This document shows positions 1 through 7,150 of a stretch of DNA of 21,613 nucleotides, in pieces (positions within the stretch are counted from its first letter, which is position 1; each line of letters begins with the position of its first letter). A model generated the notes under the pieces. It was not told the DNA's origin, did not search any database, and saw only the letters and a program-made list of their open reading frames with translations. The stretch is from Sulfuricurvum sp. (GTDB lineage Bacteria; Campylobacterota; Campylobacteria; Campylobacterales; Sulfurimonadaceae), in the NCBI GenBank assembly GCA_022729835.1, contig DZBC01000009.1, forward strand, positions 1-21,613, given 5' to 3'. The translations under genes and the position numbers were made by a program.

Positions 1-51
1 GGGTGGCCGGATCAAAACGTCACGGGTGGCCGGATGGGTGCGTTTTTTGCA
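1..51. mobile_element. Terminal end of an IS21-like insertion sequence (element lies to the left)
   Basis: Two copies of GGGTGGCCGGAT (1-12 and 24-35) are followed by a short spacer ending in TTTTTTGCA at 51. The mirror arrangement occurs at the other window end, where two GTGGCCGGAT boxes on the opposite strand are followed by a spacer ending in ATATGCA. Paired internal repeats and a CA-3' terminus are typical of IS21-family ends. No istA/istB sequence is inside the window, so the family call is inference. The boundary at 51/52 is placed at the terminal CA and at the start of recognisable reductase coding sequence. Confidence 0.6.
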
Positions 52-337
52 GTCGGCATGCGTGAAGGGATGCGGACTGCACGGCGTGGGCGATATCGGC
101 TTTGAAGGGTGCAAAGCGAAGGTGGATGGGGTGAGTGTTCCAGGGGTGCATATCAGCATCGGCGGAAGCTTGGAGCATGGCAAAGGAGAAGGCCGCGTGC
201 TCTATAAAGCTGTGCCGCTCGAAGAGGCCAAAGAGCTTGTGGCGGCTTTGATGCGCCGCTATGCGCAGGAGCGGCTTGAGGGAGAGAGCTTTGGGGGCTA
301 TTATACGCGGGTGCTAAGGTTTGAAGAGCTAAAGTAG
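52..337 (+). pseudogene. 3' fragment of siroheme-dependent nitrite/sulfite reductase, cut by the IS end
   Basis: An open frame runs from the IS end to TAG at 335-337, about 94 codons of host sequence. It begins just before a C-x3-C motif (CVKGC, codons at 59-61 and 71-73) followed by GVGDIGFEGCKAKVDGV and a PGVHISIGG stretch. This matches the C-terminal domain of nitrite/sulfite reductase haemoproteins, where the C-x3-C pair supplies two ligands of the 4Fe-4S cluster coupled to siroheme. Those enzymes reduce nitrite to ammonia or sulfite to sulfide in the cytoplasm and are normally 500 residues or longer, so about four fifths is missing. The apparent GTG start at 26 lies in the IS repeat and is not the native start. 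The missing part may lie beyond the IS or be lost; a truncated product would not be active. Whether the substrate was nitrite or sulfite cannot be decided from this fragment. Confidence 0.7.
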
Positions 338-378
338 CTTTTCAACCTTGCTTCGGATTTTAAAAAGCTTAATAATTT

Positions 379-2088
379 TCACGATAAATTAACCTTCCAT
401 ATACCACATGCGATGTTTGCCATCTGTCTTTGTCGTGCAGTAATTTTATCTTCACTCCATTCATCATAATGAACCGGTATATTATTTGTAATTTTAAACA
501 CACTACTTCTATAAGCTTCGATTTTTTTACTATAGGCAACATTTCCCAAATCCCTATTAATACTTGTTTCAAGCGGTGTTATATTACCAAGTCGATACAA
601 CGATCGCTCAAAGGACTGATCGTTAATATAACTCCATTCTTCAGACGGATTTTCCGGCAATATATGTTCAAGATTGTAACTGCTGCTTTCAAAATCAAAA
701 TCTTGTCCTGATTGTTGTTTTTCTATTTTAAACAAAATATATCTAACAATTTTTTTATTCCGTGAATTTGTAGTCTTTAATTCCTTATCTGAAAACGAAG
801 CTTTAAATGTTTGGTCGCTGGGATAAATCGTTTCTAAGATAGCACAAACTTCATTTAATGTCTGTATCTCATTATTAGACAATTTGAACGCTATTTCACT
901 GTACAATCTTTCTTGATCATGGGTTTGCATATTGCATATTACGTTGTACCTGAATGATAAAATTGAAACATATCTCAGAATTTTTGTAAATATTTCTCGT
1001 TCATTTTCACCAAATTTTGCAAAGCTTGCCATAAGCATTGCTAACGGTTGTCTGACATTAAACATCTGCAACTCTGCAAGCCAACTACGCTCATCCGGAG
1101 TCCAAAAATCATCGTTCGCATTTCTAAGTGCCGCATAAATCAACGATGAGCTATTTAAACTTCTTATGAGTGAAAATGCCTGCTCTTTTGTGGTAATTTT
1201 TTTGCGTATTGTCTTAAAAAGATCAGATTTTCTTACCAGTTTATTTTTACTATTCCAATAAATTCTTAAAAACTCCGGAAAGCTCTCACTTCCTAATTCT
1301 CCTACAATTTTCTCCCATGTTTCTTCAAGTGATTTCAGTTCAGTATCATGAGTTATAGATGAGCTGATTATAGAAAATAGATAATTTTTCAAAAGGTCCG
1401 TAGCAGAGAGTCTTACCCCTCTTGCATTAAGGGTTTCAAAAACTTTGAACGCATTGAGTTCATCGGTTACAGTAATGACGGTAAAAAACAGTTTATCTAC
1501 AATGGTATCAATAAAACCGGCAACTTTTGCACCATGTTTTTTAGCATAGTTACCTATCTGATCTTTAAACCAAAGAAAAGCTTTTCTTAATAGATGCTCT
1601 GATGAATTTAATCCCCTTTGAGGGGGAGTCTCTAACGGCACTAAATAGGTTTGATAGAATCTATTATTATGACGATTGAGCTCCAATTTGCTTCTAGGTA
1701 TTAATGTCACCGGATCGACATATCCGATATAGCTATTTCTTAAATATTCAAGTCTCTTTGTATTGTTTTCAGTATCGTGTCCATCATTGGCAATATCTTG
1801 CAAAACTGCAAGTGAAGATAAAATCATTAAGCTGATTGTAGTGATTCTCTGTTGCCCGTCGATAATATCAAATTGTTTGCTATCACTTGATTGTAACACC
1901 AAATATCCCATGTAGTGTGACTCTTCACCTTCTTCATCAAACATTGCCATGATGTCTTGCCAAAGGTCATCCCACTCATCGGCGCTCCATGAATAGTCTC
2001 TTTGAAATGCAGGAATTTTATATCTTAGTCCATTGCCAAGCAGTTGCCTAAAAGTGCTGTTTGTCGTGTTGAAATTTAAATTAGCCAT
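379..2088 (-). CDS. DUF262/DUF1524 (GmrSD-type) nuclease, putative type IV restriction or phage-defence protein
   Basis: The 569-residue product has both halves of the GmrSD fold. The N-terminal DUF262 domain shows the YKIPAFQRDYSW motif (about residues 23-34) and IIDGQQRITT (about 75-84), the ParB/sulfiredoxin-like nucleotide-binding signature. The sequence TLNARGVRLSATDLLKNY follows in the middle. The C-terminal DUF1524 HNH-type nuclease domain starts at about residue 472 (NLEHILPENP) and continues with RLGNITPLETSINRDLGN. Characterised relatives use NTP to cut modified (for example glucosylated hydroxymethylcytosine) phage DNA; specificity here is unknown. ATG at 2088 is preceded by GAGGAG at 2095-2100. 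The gene is strikingly AT-rich beside the GC-richer nos block, which suggests horizontal acquisition. It stands alone, between the reductase fragment and the cytochrome gene, so it acts as a single-protein fusion rather than separate GmrS and GmrD subunits. Confidence 0.85.
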   Translation of the reverse strand: MANLNFNTTNSTFRQLLGNGLRYKIPAFQRDYSWSADEWDDLWQDIMAMFDEEGEESHYMGYLVLQSSDSKQFDIIDGQQRITTISLMILSSLAVLQDIANDGHDTENNTKRLEYLRNSYIGYVDPVTLIPRSKLELNRHNNRFYQTYLVPLETPPQRGLNSSEHLLRKAFLWFKDQIGNYAKKHGAKVAGFIDTIVDKLFFTVITVTDELNAFKVFETLNARGVRLSATDLLKNYLFSIISSSITHDTELKSLEETWEKIVGELGSESFPEFLRIYWNSKNKLVRKSDLFKTIRKKITTKEQAFSLIRSLNSSSLIYAALRNANDDFWTPDERSWLAELQMFNVRQPLAMLMASFAKFGENEREIFTKILRYVSILSFRYNVICNMQTHDQERLYSEIAFKLSNNEIQTLNEVCAILETIYPSDQTFKASFSDKELKTTNSRNKKIVRYILFKIEKQQSGQDFDFESSSYNLEHILPENPSEEWSYINDQSFERSLYRLGNITPLETSINRDLGNVAYSKKIEAYRSSVFKITNNIPVHYDEWSEDKITARQRQMANIACGIWKVNLS

Positions 2089-2291
2089 CTGCTACTCCTC
2101 AATCTATAGCTATCTTTCAAAAGCTGACGCAAATTCGAGGCAAATCCCCTCGGACCCAGTTGAGGATTGATTGTAGCGAATGTGAGCGTGATTAGGGCTT
2201 ACAAGTGCTGTATTTTGCTCTTTATTCGGACTATAACACGCTCTCTTTTCGGTTCCCTTTAAGCCTTTTCACACACCGCTACACCCAACCT
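2089..2291. other. Intergenic region between divergent nuclease and cytochrome genes
   Basis: About 200 bases without a convincing gene. It holds the ribosome binding site of the nuclease gene (GAGGAG, read leftward) and a short CGAGG/CCTCG stem near 2137-2155. Nothing else clear was found before the FNR-type box at 2292. Confidence 0.4.
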
Positions 2292-2340
2292 TTGATCAAG
2301 GTCAAAAGATTTAATCGGCAAAGATGCCACAATGTCCTGA
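2292..2340 (+). promoter_or_regulatory. FNR-type box and promoter of the cytochrome c gene
   Basis: TTGAT-CAAG-GTCAA at 2292-2305 matches 9 of 10 consensus bases of TTGAT-N4-ATCAA. A -10-like CACAAT lies at 2328-2333, predicting a start of transcription near 2340 with the box centred at -41.5, the class II activator position. The predicted start is downstream of a possible earlier GTG/ATG region, which supports translation from 2363. The same geometry occurs before nosZ and before the Fnr-like regulator gene. The -10 is weak, as expected for an activator-dependent promoter. Confidence 0.6.
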
Positions 2341-2362
2341 TTCAAAACGTAAAAGGACACTT

Positions 2363-2659
2363 ATGCGCTTACTCGCGACACTTACCCTTGCAACACTCGG
2401 CCTCTGCGCCGCTCTTTCGGCTAACGACGGTGCGGCTCTGTACAAAAAATGCGCGGCTTGCCACGGTGCAGCCGGTGAAAAATCGGCGCTCGGCAAGAGC
2501 AAAATCATCAAAGACCTTGGAAAAGAGGCATTTGTAAGCTCATTAAAAGGCTATCAAGACGGTAGCTACGGCGGCGCTTCTAAAGCCCTGATGGTCGGTC
2601 AAGTCAAAAACCTCACCCCTGAGCAGATCGACGCCATCGCCGCGTTTATCATCAAATAA
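2363..2659 (+). CDS. Small periplasmic monohaem cytochrome c (c553-like)
   Basis: The 98-residue precursor has a cleavable Sec signal (about residues 1-20, ending ALSA) and one haem-binding site, CAACH (Cys30, Cys33, His34). A likely axial methionine is in KALMVGQ (Met77), followed by the NLTPEQIDAIAAFI C-terminal helix. These are class I cytochrome c features. In Campylobacterota such proteins carry electrons in the periplasm to terminal oxidases or reductases. Divergence from the 3' end of the nos operon and the shared FNR-type promoter suggest it serves as an electron donor in N2O or nitrate respiration; that role is inference. The start at 2363 is preferred over upstream codons because AAAAGGA lies at 2351-2357 and the signal peptide begins here. 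Confidence 0.85.
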   Translation: MRLLATLTLATLGLCAALSANDGAALYKKCAACHGAAGEKSALGKSKIIKDLGKEAFVSSLKGYQDGSYGGASKALMVGQVKNLTPEQIDAIAAFIIK

Positions 2660-2668
2660 CCCCCCCAT

Positions 2669-2686
2669 CCGGCCTGCCTAGGCCGG
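2669..2686. terminator. Bidirectional hairpin terminator between the cytochrome gene and the nos operon
   Basis: CCGGCCT (2669-2675) pairs perfectly with AGGCCGG (2680-2686) around a 4-base loop, just after the cytochrome stop codon. TTGATT follows rightward and a G-run then TTATTT follows leftward, so the T-tracts are short. It lies between convergent genes, and could end both transcripts. Confidence 0.55.
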
Positions 2687-2691
2687 TTGAT

Positions 2692-2751
2692 TCAAGCAGC
2701 ACGCGATTGTTTCACTCCTCCTACACATTCCTCCTTGGCGTTGCTGCTTGA
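2692..2751. repeat. 10-bp inverted repeat at the 3' end of the nos operon, enclosing a mini-ORF
   Basis: TCAAGCAGCA (2692-2701) and TGCTGCTTGA (2742-2751) are perfect inverted repeats with a 40-base loop. On the minus strand the loop contains two Shine-Dalgarno-like runs (AAGGAGGA and AGGAGGAG) and a 16-codon ORF (2678-2728) that runs through the second arm. The operon's 3' end could fold into a long stem here. Whether the mini-ORF is translated is unknown; its spacing to the first SD-like run is too short to be normal. Confidence 0.4.
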
Positions 2752-2764
2752 CCCAGCGCCCTTT

Positions 2765-3226
2765 TCAGAAATTCATATTCAAAAGATCGATCAAACCTTT
2801 GTTGATCTGATCATAAGCCATGATCCTGCTGCCGCCGTTTTTTTGCATGAACTGCTCAGCCTCGGCTTTGGATGCGAAAGGGATCAGATCGTCGCCCACG
2901 CTGCTGACAACGTGTGAGCCGTAGACGTAGTACGCCTTGGTCGCATCTATCATATCGAGCGTCGCGTAGTCCACCACGTAGCGCTCTTTGACGCTTTGTT
3001 GCTCCTCCGGAGAGATGCCAAAGAAATAGCGCATCATTGTCTTGAAGCTCGAAAAGTAGTAGATCTTTCCATCCTCCATCTTGGACAGCGCCACCCACTC
3101 GGGATGCTGGTAGAGCGGCTTTTGGGTCACCTTGCATGTAACGCTCTTGTCGAGTTTGAGTTTGCTGCCGACATCCGCAGCACCAAGCAGCAAGGCACAG
3201 CCCAAAAGAGAGACTAAAATTTTCAT
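2765..3226 (-). CDS. nosL: NosL-family nitrous oxide reductase accessory protein, second copy with degenerate metal motif
   Basis: The 153-residue product begins with a short hydrophobic export signal (MKILVSLLGCALLLGAAD). It shows the NosL fold landmarks: HPEWVALSKMEDGKIYYFSSF (about 41-61), then YVVDYATLDMIDATKAYYVYGS, DDLIPFASKAEAEQFM and a GGSRIMAYDQI end. NosL proteins bind Cu(I) and help supply copper to the CuZ centre of NosZ. The usual CPVCGM copper/thiol motif is replaced here by a single cysteine (Cys31, TCKVTQKPLY), so copper ligation must differ or be lost. It is the last gene of the operon, 9 bases after nosY, with AGGAG placed 7 bases before ATG 3226. A second, different NosL lies four kilobases of operon upstream at 4059-4499. 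Family assignment is firm; function of this degenerate form is inference. Confidence 0.75.
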   Translation of the reverse strand: MKILVSLLGCALLLGAADVGSKLKLDKSVTCKVTQKPLYQHPEWVALSKMEDGKIYYFSSFKTMMRYFFGISPEEQQSVKERYVVDYATLDMIDATKAYYVYGSHVVSSVGDDLIPFASKAEAEQFMQKNGGSRIMAYDQINKGLIDLLNMNF

Positions 3227-3235
3227 ATGACACTC

Positions 3236-4054
3236 CTATAAAATATCTTTGGTAGAGAAATAACGATACCCCAGCGCCGAGAGGATCAGCCCCATCGCGA
3301 TCGGATAGGCAATCGCAAAGGCCAAAAACACCTCGGCACCGAAGGTATCAAGCACATAATAAGCACTCGGCCCCAGCACGGTGAGCTCAGGGTCAAAGAG
3401 CAAAAACGAGCCGATGCGAAACCCCTCGATGGGGTTGAGAAACGAGAGCAGTACGACGAGCTTTTCGCTCACCCCTTGCTGCATCATCACCCCCAGCAGC
3501 ACCACATCGAGCAGCAAAATGCAAAGCAACCAGATGAAAAAGGCGCTGCCCGTGGCCATTTCGCTGTTTTTGAGCATCGTCGAGAGGATGAAGCTCACGC
3601 CTAGAAAAAAGAGACACAAAGCAAAGAGCAGCGCGCTGTACAGTAGCAGCAGCGCAAAAGGGATCGGCAGGCTTTTGGCCAAGCCGATCACCACCGCCAG
3701 CATCATCGCGCCAAAAATCGGCAGATAGACCACCGTTAGCCGCCCGATCCACTTGCCCCAGTAGTAGTCGCGTTTGGAGATGGGAAAAGAGAGCATATAC
3801 TCCAGCACGTGGCTCTCGCGCTCAGCCGAGATCGAGCGCACCGTCGAGATAAGCACGAAGATCGGCAGTACGATGATGGTCACCTGCAGATAGGCCAGCA
3901 GCAGCCGACTCAGCCCTGAAAAGCCCATTACGTGCGATTCGGTCACGCCCGTGGTAAAAAAGAGCACCACCAACCCGCCAAAAACCAGCGTATAGATAAA
4001 AAACCAGCGCGAGCGCAGCGACTCCAGCACATCCAGTCGTATCATGGTGTACAT
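3236..4054 (-). CDS. nosY: NosY, membrane permease of the NosDFY ABC transporter
   Basis: The 272-residue protein has about six hydrophobic segments, beginning with FFIYTLVFGGLVVLFFTTGV, and the ABC-2 permease pattern (VRSISAERESHVLEYMLSFP then SKRDYYWGKWIGRL). NosY pairs with the NosF ATPase and periplasmic NosD in a complex needed to assemble the CuZ site of NosZ. ATG 4054 is chosen over a TTG seven codons upstream because a strong GAGGAGGTGA sits immediately before it, inside the end of the preceding NosL gene; only 4 bases separate the two genes. It lies in normal nos operon order except that a NosL gene is interposed between nosF and nosY. Confidence 0.9.
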   Translation of the reverse strand: MYTMIRLDVLESLRSRWFFIYTLVFGGLVVLFFTTGVTESHVMGFSGLSRLLLAYLQVTIIVLPIFVLISTVRSISAERESHVLEYMLSFPISKRDYYWGKWIGRLTVVYLPIFGAMMLAVVIGLAKSLPIPFALLLLYSALLFALCLFFLGVSFILSTMLKNSEMATGSAFFIWLLCILLLDVVLLGVMMQQGVSEKLVVLLSFLNPIEGFRIGSFLLFDPELTVLGPSAYYVLDTFGAEVFLAFAIAYPIAMGLILSALGYRYFSTKDIL

Positions 4055-4058
4055 CGTA

Positions 4059-4499
4059 TCACCTCCTCTGCTCAAATGCGATGACGCGGCGCGCCATCTC
4101 GTCGTAATCGATCAACTCCGTACCGTTGGCCTCGTAGTTGCTCGGGTGCGCCGCAAATCCAAAGCCCATCGGGGTAAGATCCATGGTCGAATAGCGTGCG
4201 GTTTTGGCATCGATCCACTCGTGACGCTCCATATCCTTGACCCAGATTTTGGCCCTATCGGCCCAAGGGATCTGATCTTCGACAAACCACAGCACCGCGC
4301 AGCCGATATCATCATACATGTAATGTCTGCCGCTTGTGGGGTCATAGACCTGCGCGGCGTAGGGTTTGTCGCTCACCACCATCGCGCAGCGCACGCACAT
4401 ATCTCGATCCCAATGCACCTCTTTGGGTTGTGCCGGTGCGTTTTTGCCGTCGCACCCGAGCAGCAAAAGCAACAGCAAAAGGCTAAAGCGCACGGTCAT
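4059..4499 (-). CDS. nosL: NosL, copper-binding outer-envelope lipoprotein for NosZ maturation
   Basis: A 146-residue lipoprotein precursor: MTVRFSLLLLLLLLGC gives a lipobox with Cys16 as the lipid-attached residue. The metal motif MCVRCAM (Cys35, Cys38, Met40) follows, then YAAQVYDPTSGRHYMYDDIGCAVLWF and a C-terminal MGFGFAAHPS region. This is the classic NosL arrangement, with C-x2-C-x-M or equivalent ligands for Cu(I) delivered to NosZ. The start overlaps the end of nosF by 17 bases and the stop lies 4 bases before nosY, so the gene is embedded in the transporter block. Unlike the other NosL at the operon end it keeps the CxxC pair, so it is the likelier copper carrier. Confidence 0.88.
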   Translation of the reverse strand: MTVRFSLLLLLLLLGCDGKNAPAQPKEVHWDRDMCVRCAMVVSDKPYAAQVYDPTSGRHYMYDDIGCAVLWFVEDQIPWADRAKIWVKDMERHEWIDAKTARYSTMDLTPMGFGFAAHPSNYEANGTELIDYDEMARRVIAFEQRR

Positions 4500-5121
4500 C
4501 TACTATCCTTCCTAGATCCATTGTTACGGCGCGACGGATGATGCCCGATAACTCTTCAAGACGGTGGCTGATCATCAGCACCGTTTGAGACCCATCCAAT
4601 GCCTCTAGCAGCTCTATAAGCACCCTGCGCGCGGCGGGGTCGATGTTGGATGAGGGCTCATCAAGCAAGATGATCGGACTATGCCTTGCAAAAGCGAGTG
4701 CGATCATCAGCTTCTGGCGCATCCCGCCTGAGAGGGTGTAAAAGGCTTTGTGGCGCACGGGTGCAAGATCCATCCCCATACGCTGCGTGATGGTCGCGAC
4801 ACGCTCGATATCAGTCTTGGCGGTTTGATGGGCGTAGGCGCAGAGCGCTTCGACGCTTAGGCGAATCGGCGGGGAGAGCTGCGGCACGAAGCTGATGTGC
4901 GCGACGCTTTGGCTGCGCTCTTTAAAAGGATCAAATCCGTGGATGCGCAGATGCCCCGACGTAGGGGCATAAAGCCCCAGCATCAGCCGCATCAGGGTTG
5001 TCTTGCCCGCACCGTTGGGGCCTAGAATCGCCACTTTCTCCCCTTGTGCGATGCTAAGGCTAACGCCCTCAAGCGAGAGGGTGGTATTGAAGTATTTGGA
5101 GAGGTTCATCGCTTCGATCAC
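4483..5121 (-). CDS. nosF: NosF, ABC transporter ATPase for CuZ site assembly
   Basis: The 212-residue ATPase has all ABC hallmarks: Walker A GPNGAGKTT (34-42), Q-loop VPQLSPP (about 79-85), signature LSGGM (130-134), Walker B IILLDEPS (150-157) and switch His186 (ISHR). It energises NosY on the cytoplasmic face of the membrane; the NosDFY complex is required for CuZ biogenesis. The length is slightly short for NosF (often 300 residues in clade I) but usual for Campylobacterota. Its ATG overlaps the nosH stop by 4 bases (ATGA) and its end overlaps nosL, consistent with translational coupling. Confidence 0.93.
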   Translation of the reverse strand: MIEAMNLSKYFNTTLSLEGVSLSIAQGEKVAILGPNGAGKTTLMRLMLGLYAPTSGHLRIHGFDPFKERSQSVAHISFVPQLSPPIRLSVEALCAYAHQTAKTDIERVATITQRMGMDLAPVRHKAFYTLSGGMRQKLMIALAFARHSPIILLDEPSSNIDPAARRVLIELLEALDGSQTVLMISHRLEELSGIIRRAVTMDLGRIVDDRAL

Positions 5122-6038
5122 AGCAGATCCTTAAGCCGAAAATCGTAGCTAATCGCATCATCCCCGCAGACGTCGATACAGCGCCCACAAAGGGTGCAGT
5201 CACCGCTGATGACATGCTCGGTCACGACTCCTTTCTCTTTACGCGCCGCGTCGTGCTCTTTTTTGGCAAAGTCCAGTACATGCGGCTCAGGACAGACCCG
5301 CATACAGGCGGTGCAGTGGGTACATTTGTCGTTATCCCACTTCATCCGCAGCGCCGAACCCCACCCCAGCGCCCCATACGTCGTGCCGATGGGGCAGATA
5401 TAGGTACACCATGCGCGGCGCGAATAGAAGATCTCCATCAGCAGCACCGCGACCACCCAGACCGCCGCAAGACTCCAGCCATAGACGATCATGCGGCTCA
5501 TGATGCCCACGGGGTTGATCGTCTCAAAGACCAGATAGCCGCTCAAAAAGGCAAAAAGGGCAAAGAGCGCCCAAAACACATAACGCACGCGGTGGTCAAA
5601 GCGGCGCTCTTTAAGGACTCCTTTGCTCACCAAAAGCTTGTTGATACACTCGCCGATTTCACTGAGCAACCCATAAGGGCAAACCCACGCACAGTAGGTA
5701 CGCCCGCCGATAAGCATATAAAAGATCACAAGTGTCGCCGTGCCGATGAGCATATTGGTCGGCAGCACATGCTCCGCCAGCACTACCTGCAGCGTCGAGA
5801 AGGGGTCGATCAGGTGAAACCCCAAAATGCGCGAAGCGTTGAGTGTTCCTTCCAATATCTGTATATCGATATGAAAAGAGAGAAAAAAGAGCAGATGCAG
5901 CGCAATGATGGCGATCCAGCGCCAGCCGCGCCAGGTGAGTACGGTTCTGCCTTCTTTGCTCTTGCCCAGCAGCGTAGCATAGAAGCGATGCGAGATCACT
6001 TTGCGCATAGAGTCGTTGTATTTGTCCATAATGTTCAT
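5118..6038 (-). CDS. nosH: NosH, NapH-like membrane quinol dehydrogenase subunit with [4Fe-4S] clusters
   Basis: The 306-residue protein has four or more membrane helices, two CxxxCP motifs next to membrane segments (CAWVCPYG and CTYICPIG), and a C-terminal cytoplasmic ferredoxin domain with CTHCTACMRVCP and CTLCGRCIDVC. This is the NapH/NosH architecture. In NosZ systems without NosR it works with periplasmic NosG to pass electrons from menaquinol toward the NosC cytochromes and NosZ. ATG 6038 is preceded by AGGGA; nosC2 ends 9 bases upstream and nosF overlaps downstream. The start could instead be Met4 without changing domains. Confidence 0.9.
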   Translation of the reverse strand: MNIMDKYNDSMRKVISHRFYATLLGKSKEGRTVLTWRGWRWIAIIALHLLFFLSFHIDIQILEGTLNASRILGFHLIDPFSTLQVVLAEHVLPTNMLIGTATLVIFYMLIGGRTYCAWVCPYGLLSEIGECINKLLVSKGVLKERRFDHRVRYVFWALFALFAFLSGYLVFETINPVGIMSRMIVYGWSLAAVWVVAVLLMEIFYSRRAWCTYICPIGTTYGALGWGSALRMKWDNDKCTHCTACMRVCPEPHVLDFAKKEHDAARKEKGVVTEHVISGDCTLCGRCIDVCGDDAISYDFRLKDLL

Positions 6039-6047
6039 ACTCTATCC

Positions 6048-6572
6048 CTACTGCGCGTTTTGGCTTTTGGCCTCGAAGGTGGCGATCTCTTTGGCCAGCG
6101 CTTTTAGCTCCTCTTCGCTCATGTTGGAAAGCAGCCCGTACATGACGTAGTTCTGTTTTCTGCCGCTTTTAAAGTCCATGAGGCTCTCATTCAAGTGTGC
6201 TTCGGTGAGTCCTATGATCTTTGGCCCCACCCCTCCTTCGCCGTTGATACCGTGGCACGAAGAACAGCGCACTTTATACTCGGGGCTCACTTTGAAGCTG
6301 GCCATGGAGCCCGCTTTCTCTTTGAGGGCTTTGAGCGTTTGCGCACTCTCATCGTCTTTGTCGGCCATCTGCGTGACCGCAGAACCGATGACTTCACCGC
6401 TGCCCATTGCGGACTGCGCCTCTTTTTGCGCCATGGTGGCCATCATCTCCGACTTATCCAGTATGGCTTGAATCTTGCCCAGTTTGTCATGAGCAACGTC
6501 ATTGTTGTACATGTAAACGAGCGCAGCCAACGAAAGTACGCCTCCGATTGCGGCAATGATATGTCGTAGCAT
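6048..6572 (-). CDS. nosC2: NosC2, membrane-anchored monohaem cytochrome c
   Basis: The 174-residue product has an uncleaved-looking N-terminal membrane helix (about residues 4-22), a charged, alanine-rich linker predicted helical (30-90), and a C-terminal class I haem domain with CSSCH (Cys103, Cys106, His107), GEGGVGP and a probable axial Met in QNYVMYGLLSNMSEEEL. By analogy with Wolinella nosC2 it would carry electrons between NosG/H and NosZ in the periplasm. Its ATG overlaps the nosC1 stop by one base (TAATG), a coupled arrangement. It resembles nosC1 strongly around the haem and C-terminal helix, suggesting a tandem gene duplication. Confidence 0.85.
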   Translation of the reverse strand: MLRHIIAAIGGVLSLAALVYMYNNDVAHDKLGKIQAILDKSEMMATMAQKEAQSAMGSGEVIGSAVTQMADKDDESAQTLKALKEKAGSMASFKVSPEYKVRCSSCHGINGEGGVGPKIIGLTEAHLNESLMDFKSGRKQNYVMYGLLSNMSEEELKALAKEIATFEAKSQNAQ

Positions 6573-7150
6573 TAGTGTGATCCTTCTTCTTTAAGTTCGC
6601 GTATCGCCTTGTTAAAGGTGGCGATCTCATCGGCCAACGCGCGCAGATCGGTGTCACTGAGGTTGTTCATCAGCTCCACCATGAGCACATTGGGTTTTTC
6701 TCGGTGTTTGTAGTTTTGCATCGCGGTATAGATAAATTCGGCGTCGCGCTTTAAGAGCGAGGGGCCGATAATACCGTTGGCGTAGTCGTCGTGGCACGAA
6801 GAACAGAGCTGAAAAAAGCGGTTGCTCAGACTCCCTTTGAGCAGATCGATGCGCACCCGCTCATACGGAGAGCGCACGTTCGCCTCCGCATCGACGCGGC
6901 TTCGGTAATAATCTTCCTCTACTGTGGCGTTGGTCTCTTTGGCGTAGGAGTAGTAGAAGCTTTTGCTCCCCTCACCTTCTGGGCGTATACTCTCCGCGCT
7001 TTTTTCTTTGGGCGCGGCATTTAAATCCGGCGCTTCTACGACGATTTGCGCTTTGGGGGCCGCTTTGAGCTCATCTTGGGTTTGGGTCTTCTCTTCGCAG
7101 CCGCCCAGTAACAGAAGCGAGAGAAGAAGGGTTTTAATAGAGATCTGCAT
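6572..7150 (-). CDS. nosC1: NosC1, monohaem cytochrome c lipoprotein
   Basis: A 192-residue precursor with a lipobox (LLLLGGC, Cys18), followed by an acidic, low-complexity spacer of about 80 residues and a class I haem domain: CSSCH (Cys116, Cys119, His120), then GIIGPSLL and MNNLSDTDLRALADEIATF. The end of the domain parallels nosC2 (SNMSEEELKALAKEIATF), so the pair arose by duplication. As a lipid-anchored cytochrome it probably sits on the outer face of the inner membrane (or on the outer membrane) and donates to NosZ. Start overlaps the end of nosG by 17 bases. Confidence 0.85.
   Translation of the reverse strand: MQISIKTLLLSLLLLGGCEEKTQTQDELKAAPKAQIVVEAPDLNAAPKEKSAESIRPEGEGSKSFYYSYAKETNATVEEDYYRSRVDAEANVRSPYERVRIDLLKGSLSNRFFQLCSSCHDDYANGIIGPSLLKRDAEFIYTAMQNYKHREKPNVLMVELMNNLSDTDLRALADEIATFNKAIRELKEEGSH

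Noticed and set aside
2205..2537. Plus-strand frame of 110 codons overlapping the cytochrome gene
   Set aside because: Runs through the promoter and overlaps the clear cytochrome c gene in another frame.
5214..6107. Long open frame of 297 codons opposite nosH and nosC2
   Set aside because: It is antisense to recognised genes; arginine- and histidine-rich composition and no ribosome binding site mark it as a shadow of GC-rich coding sequence.
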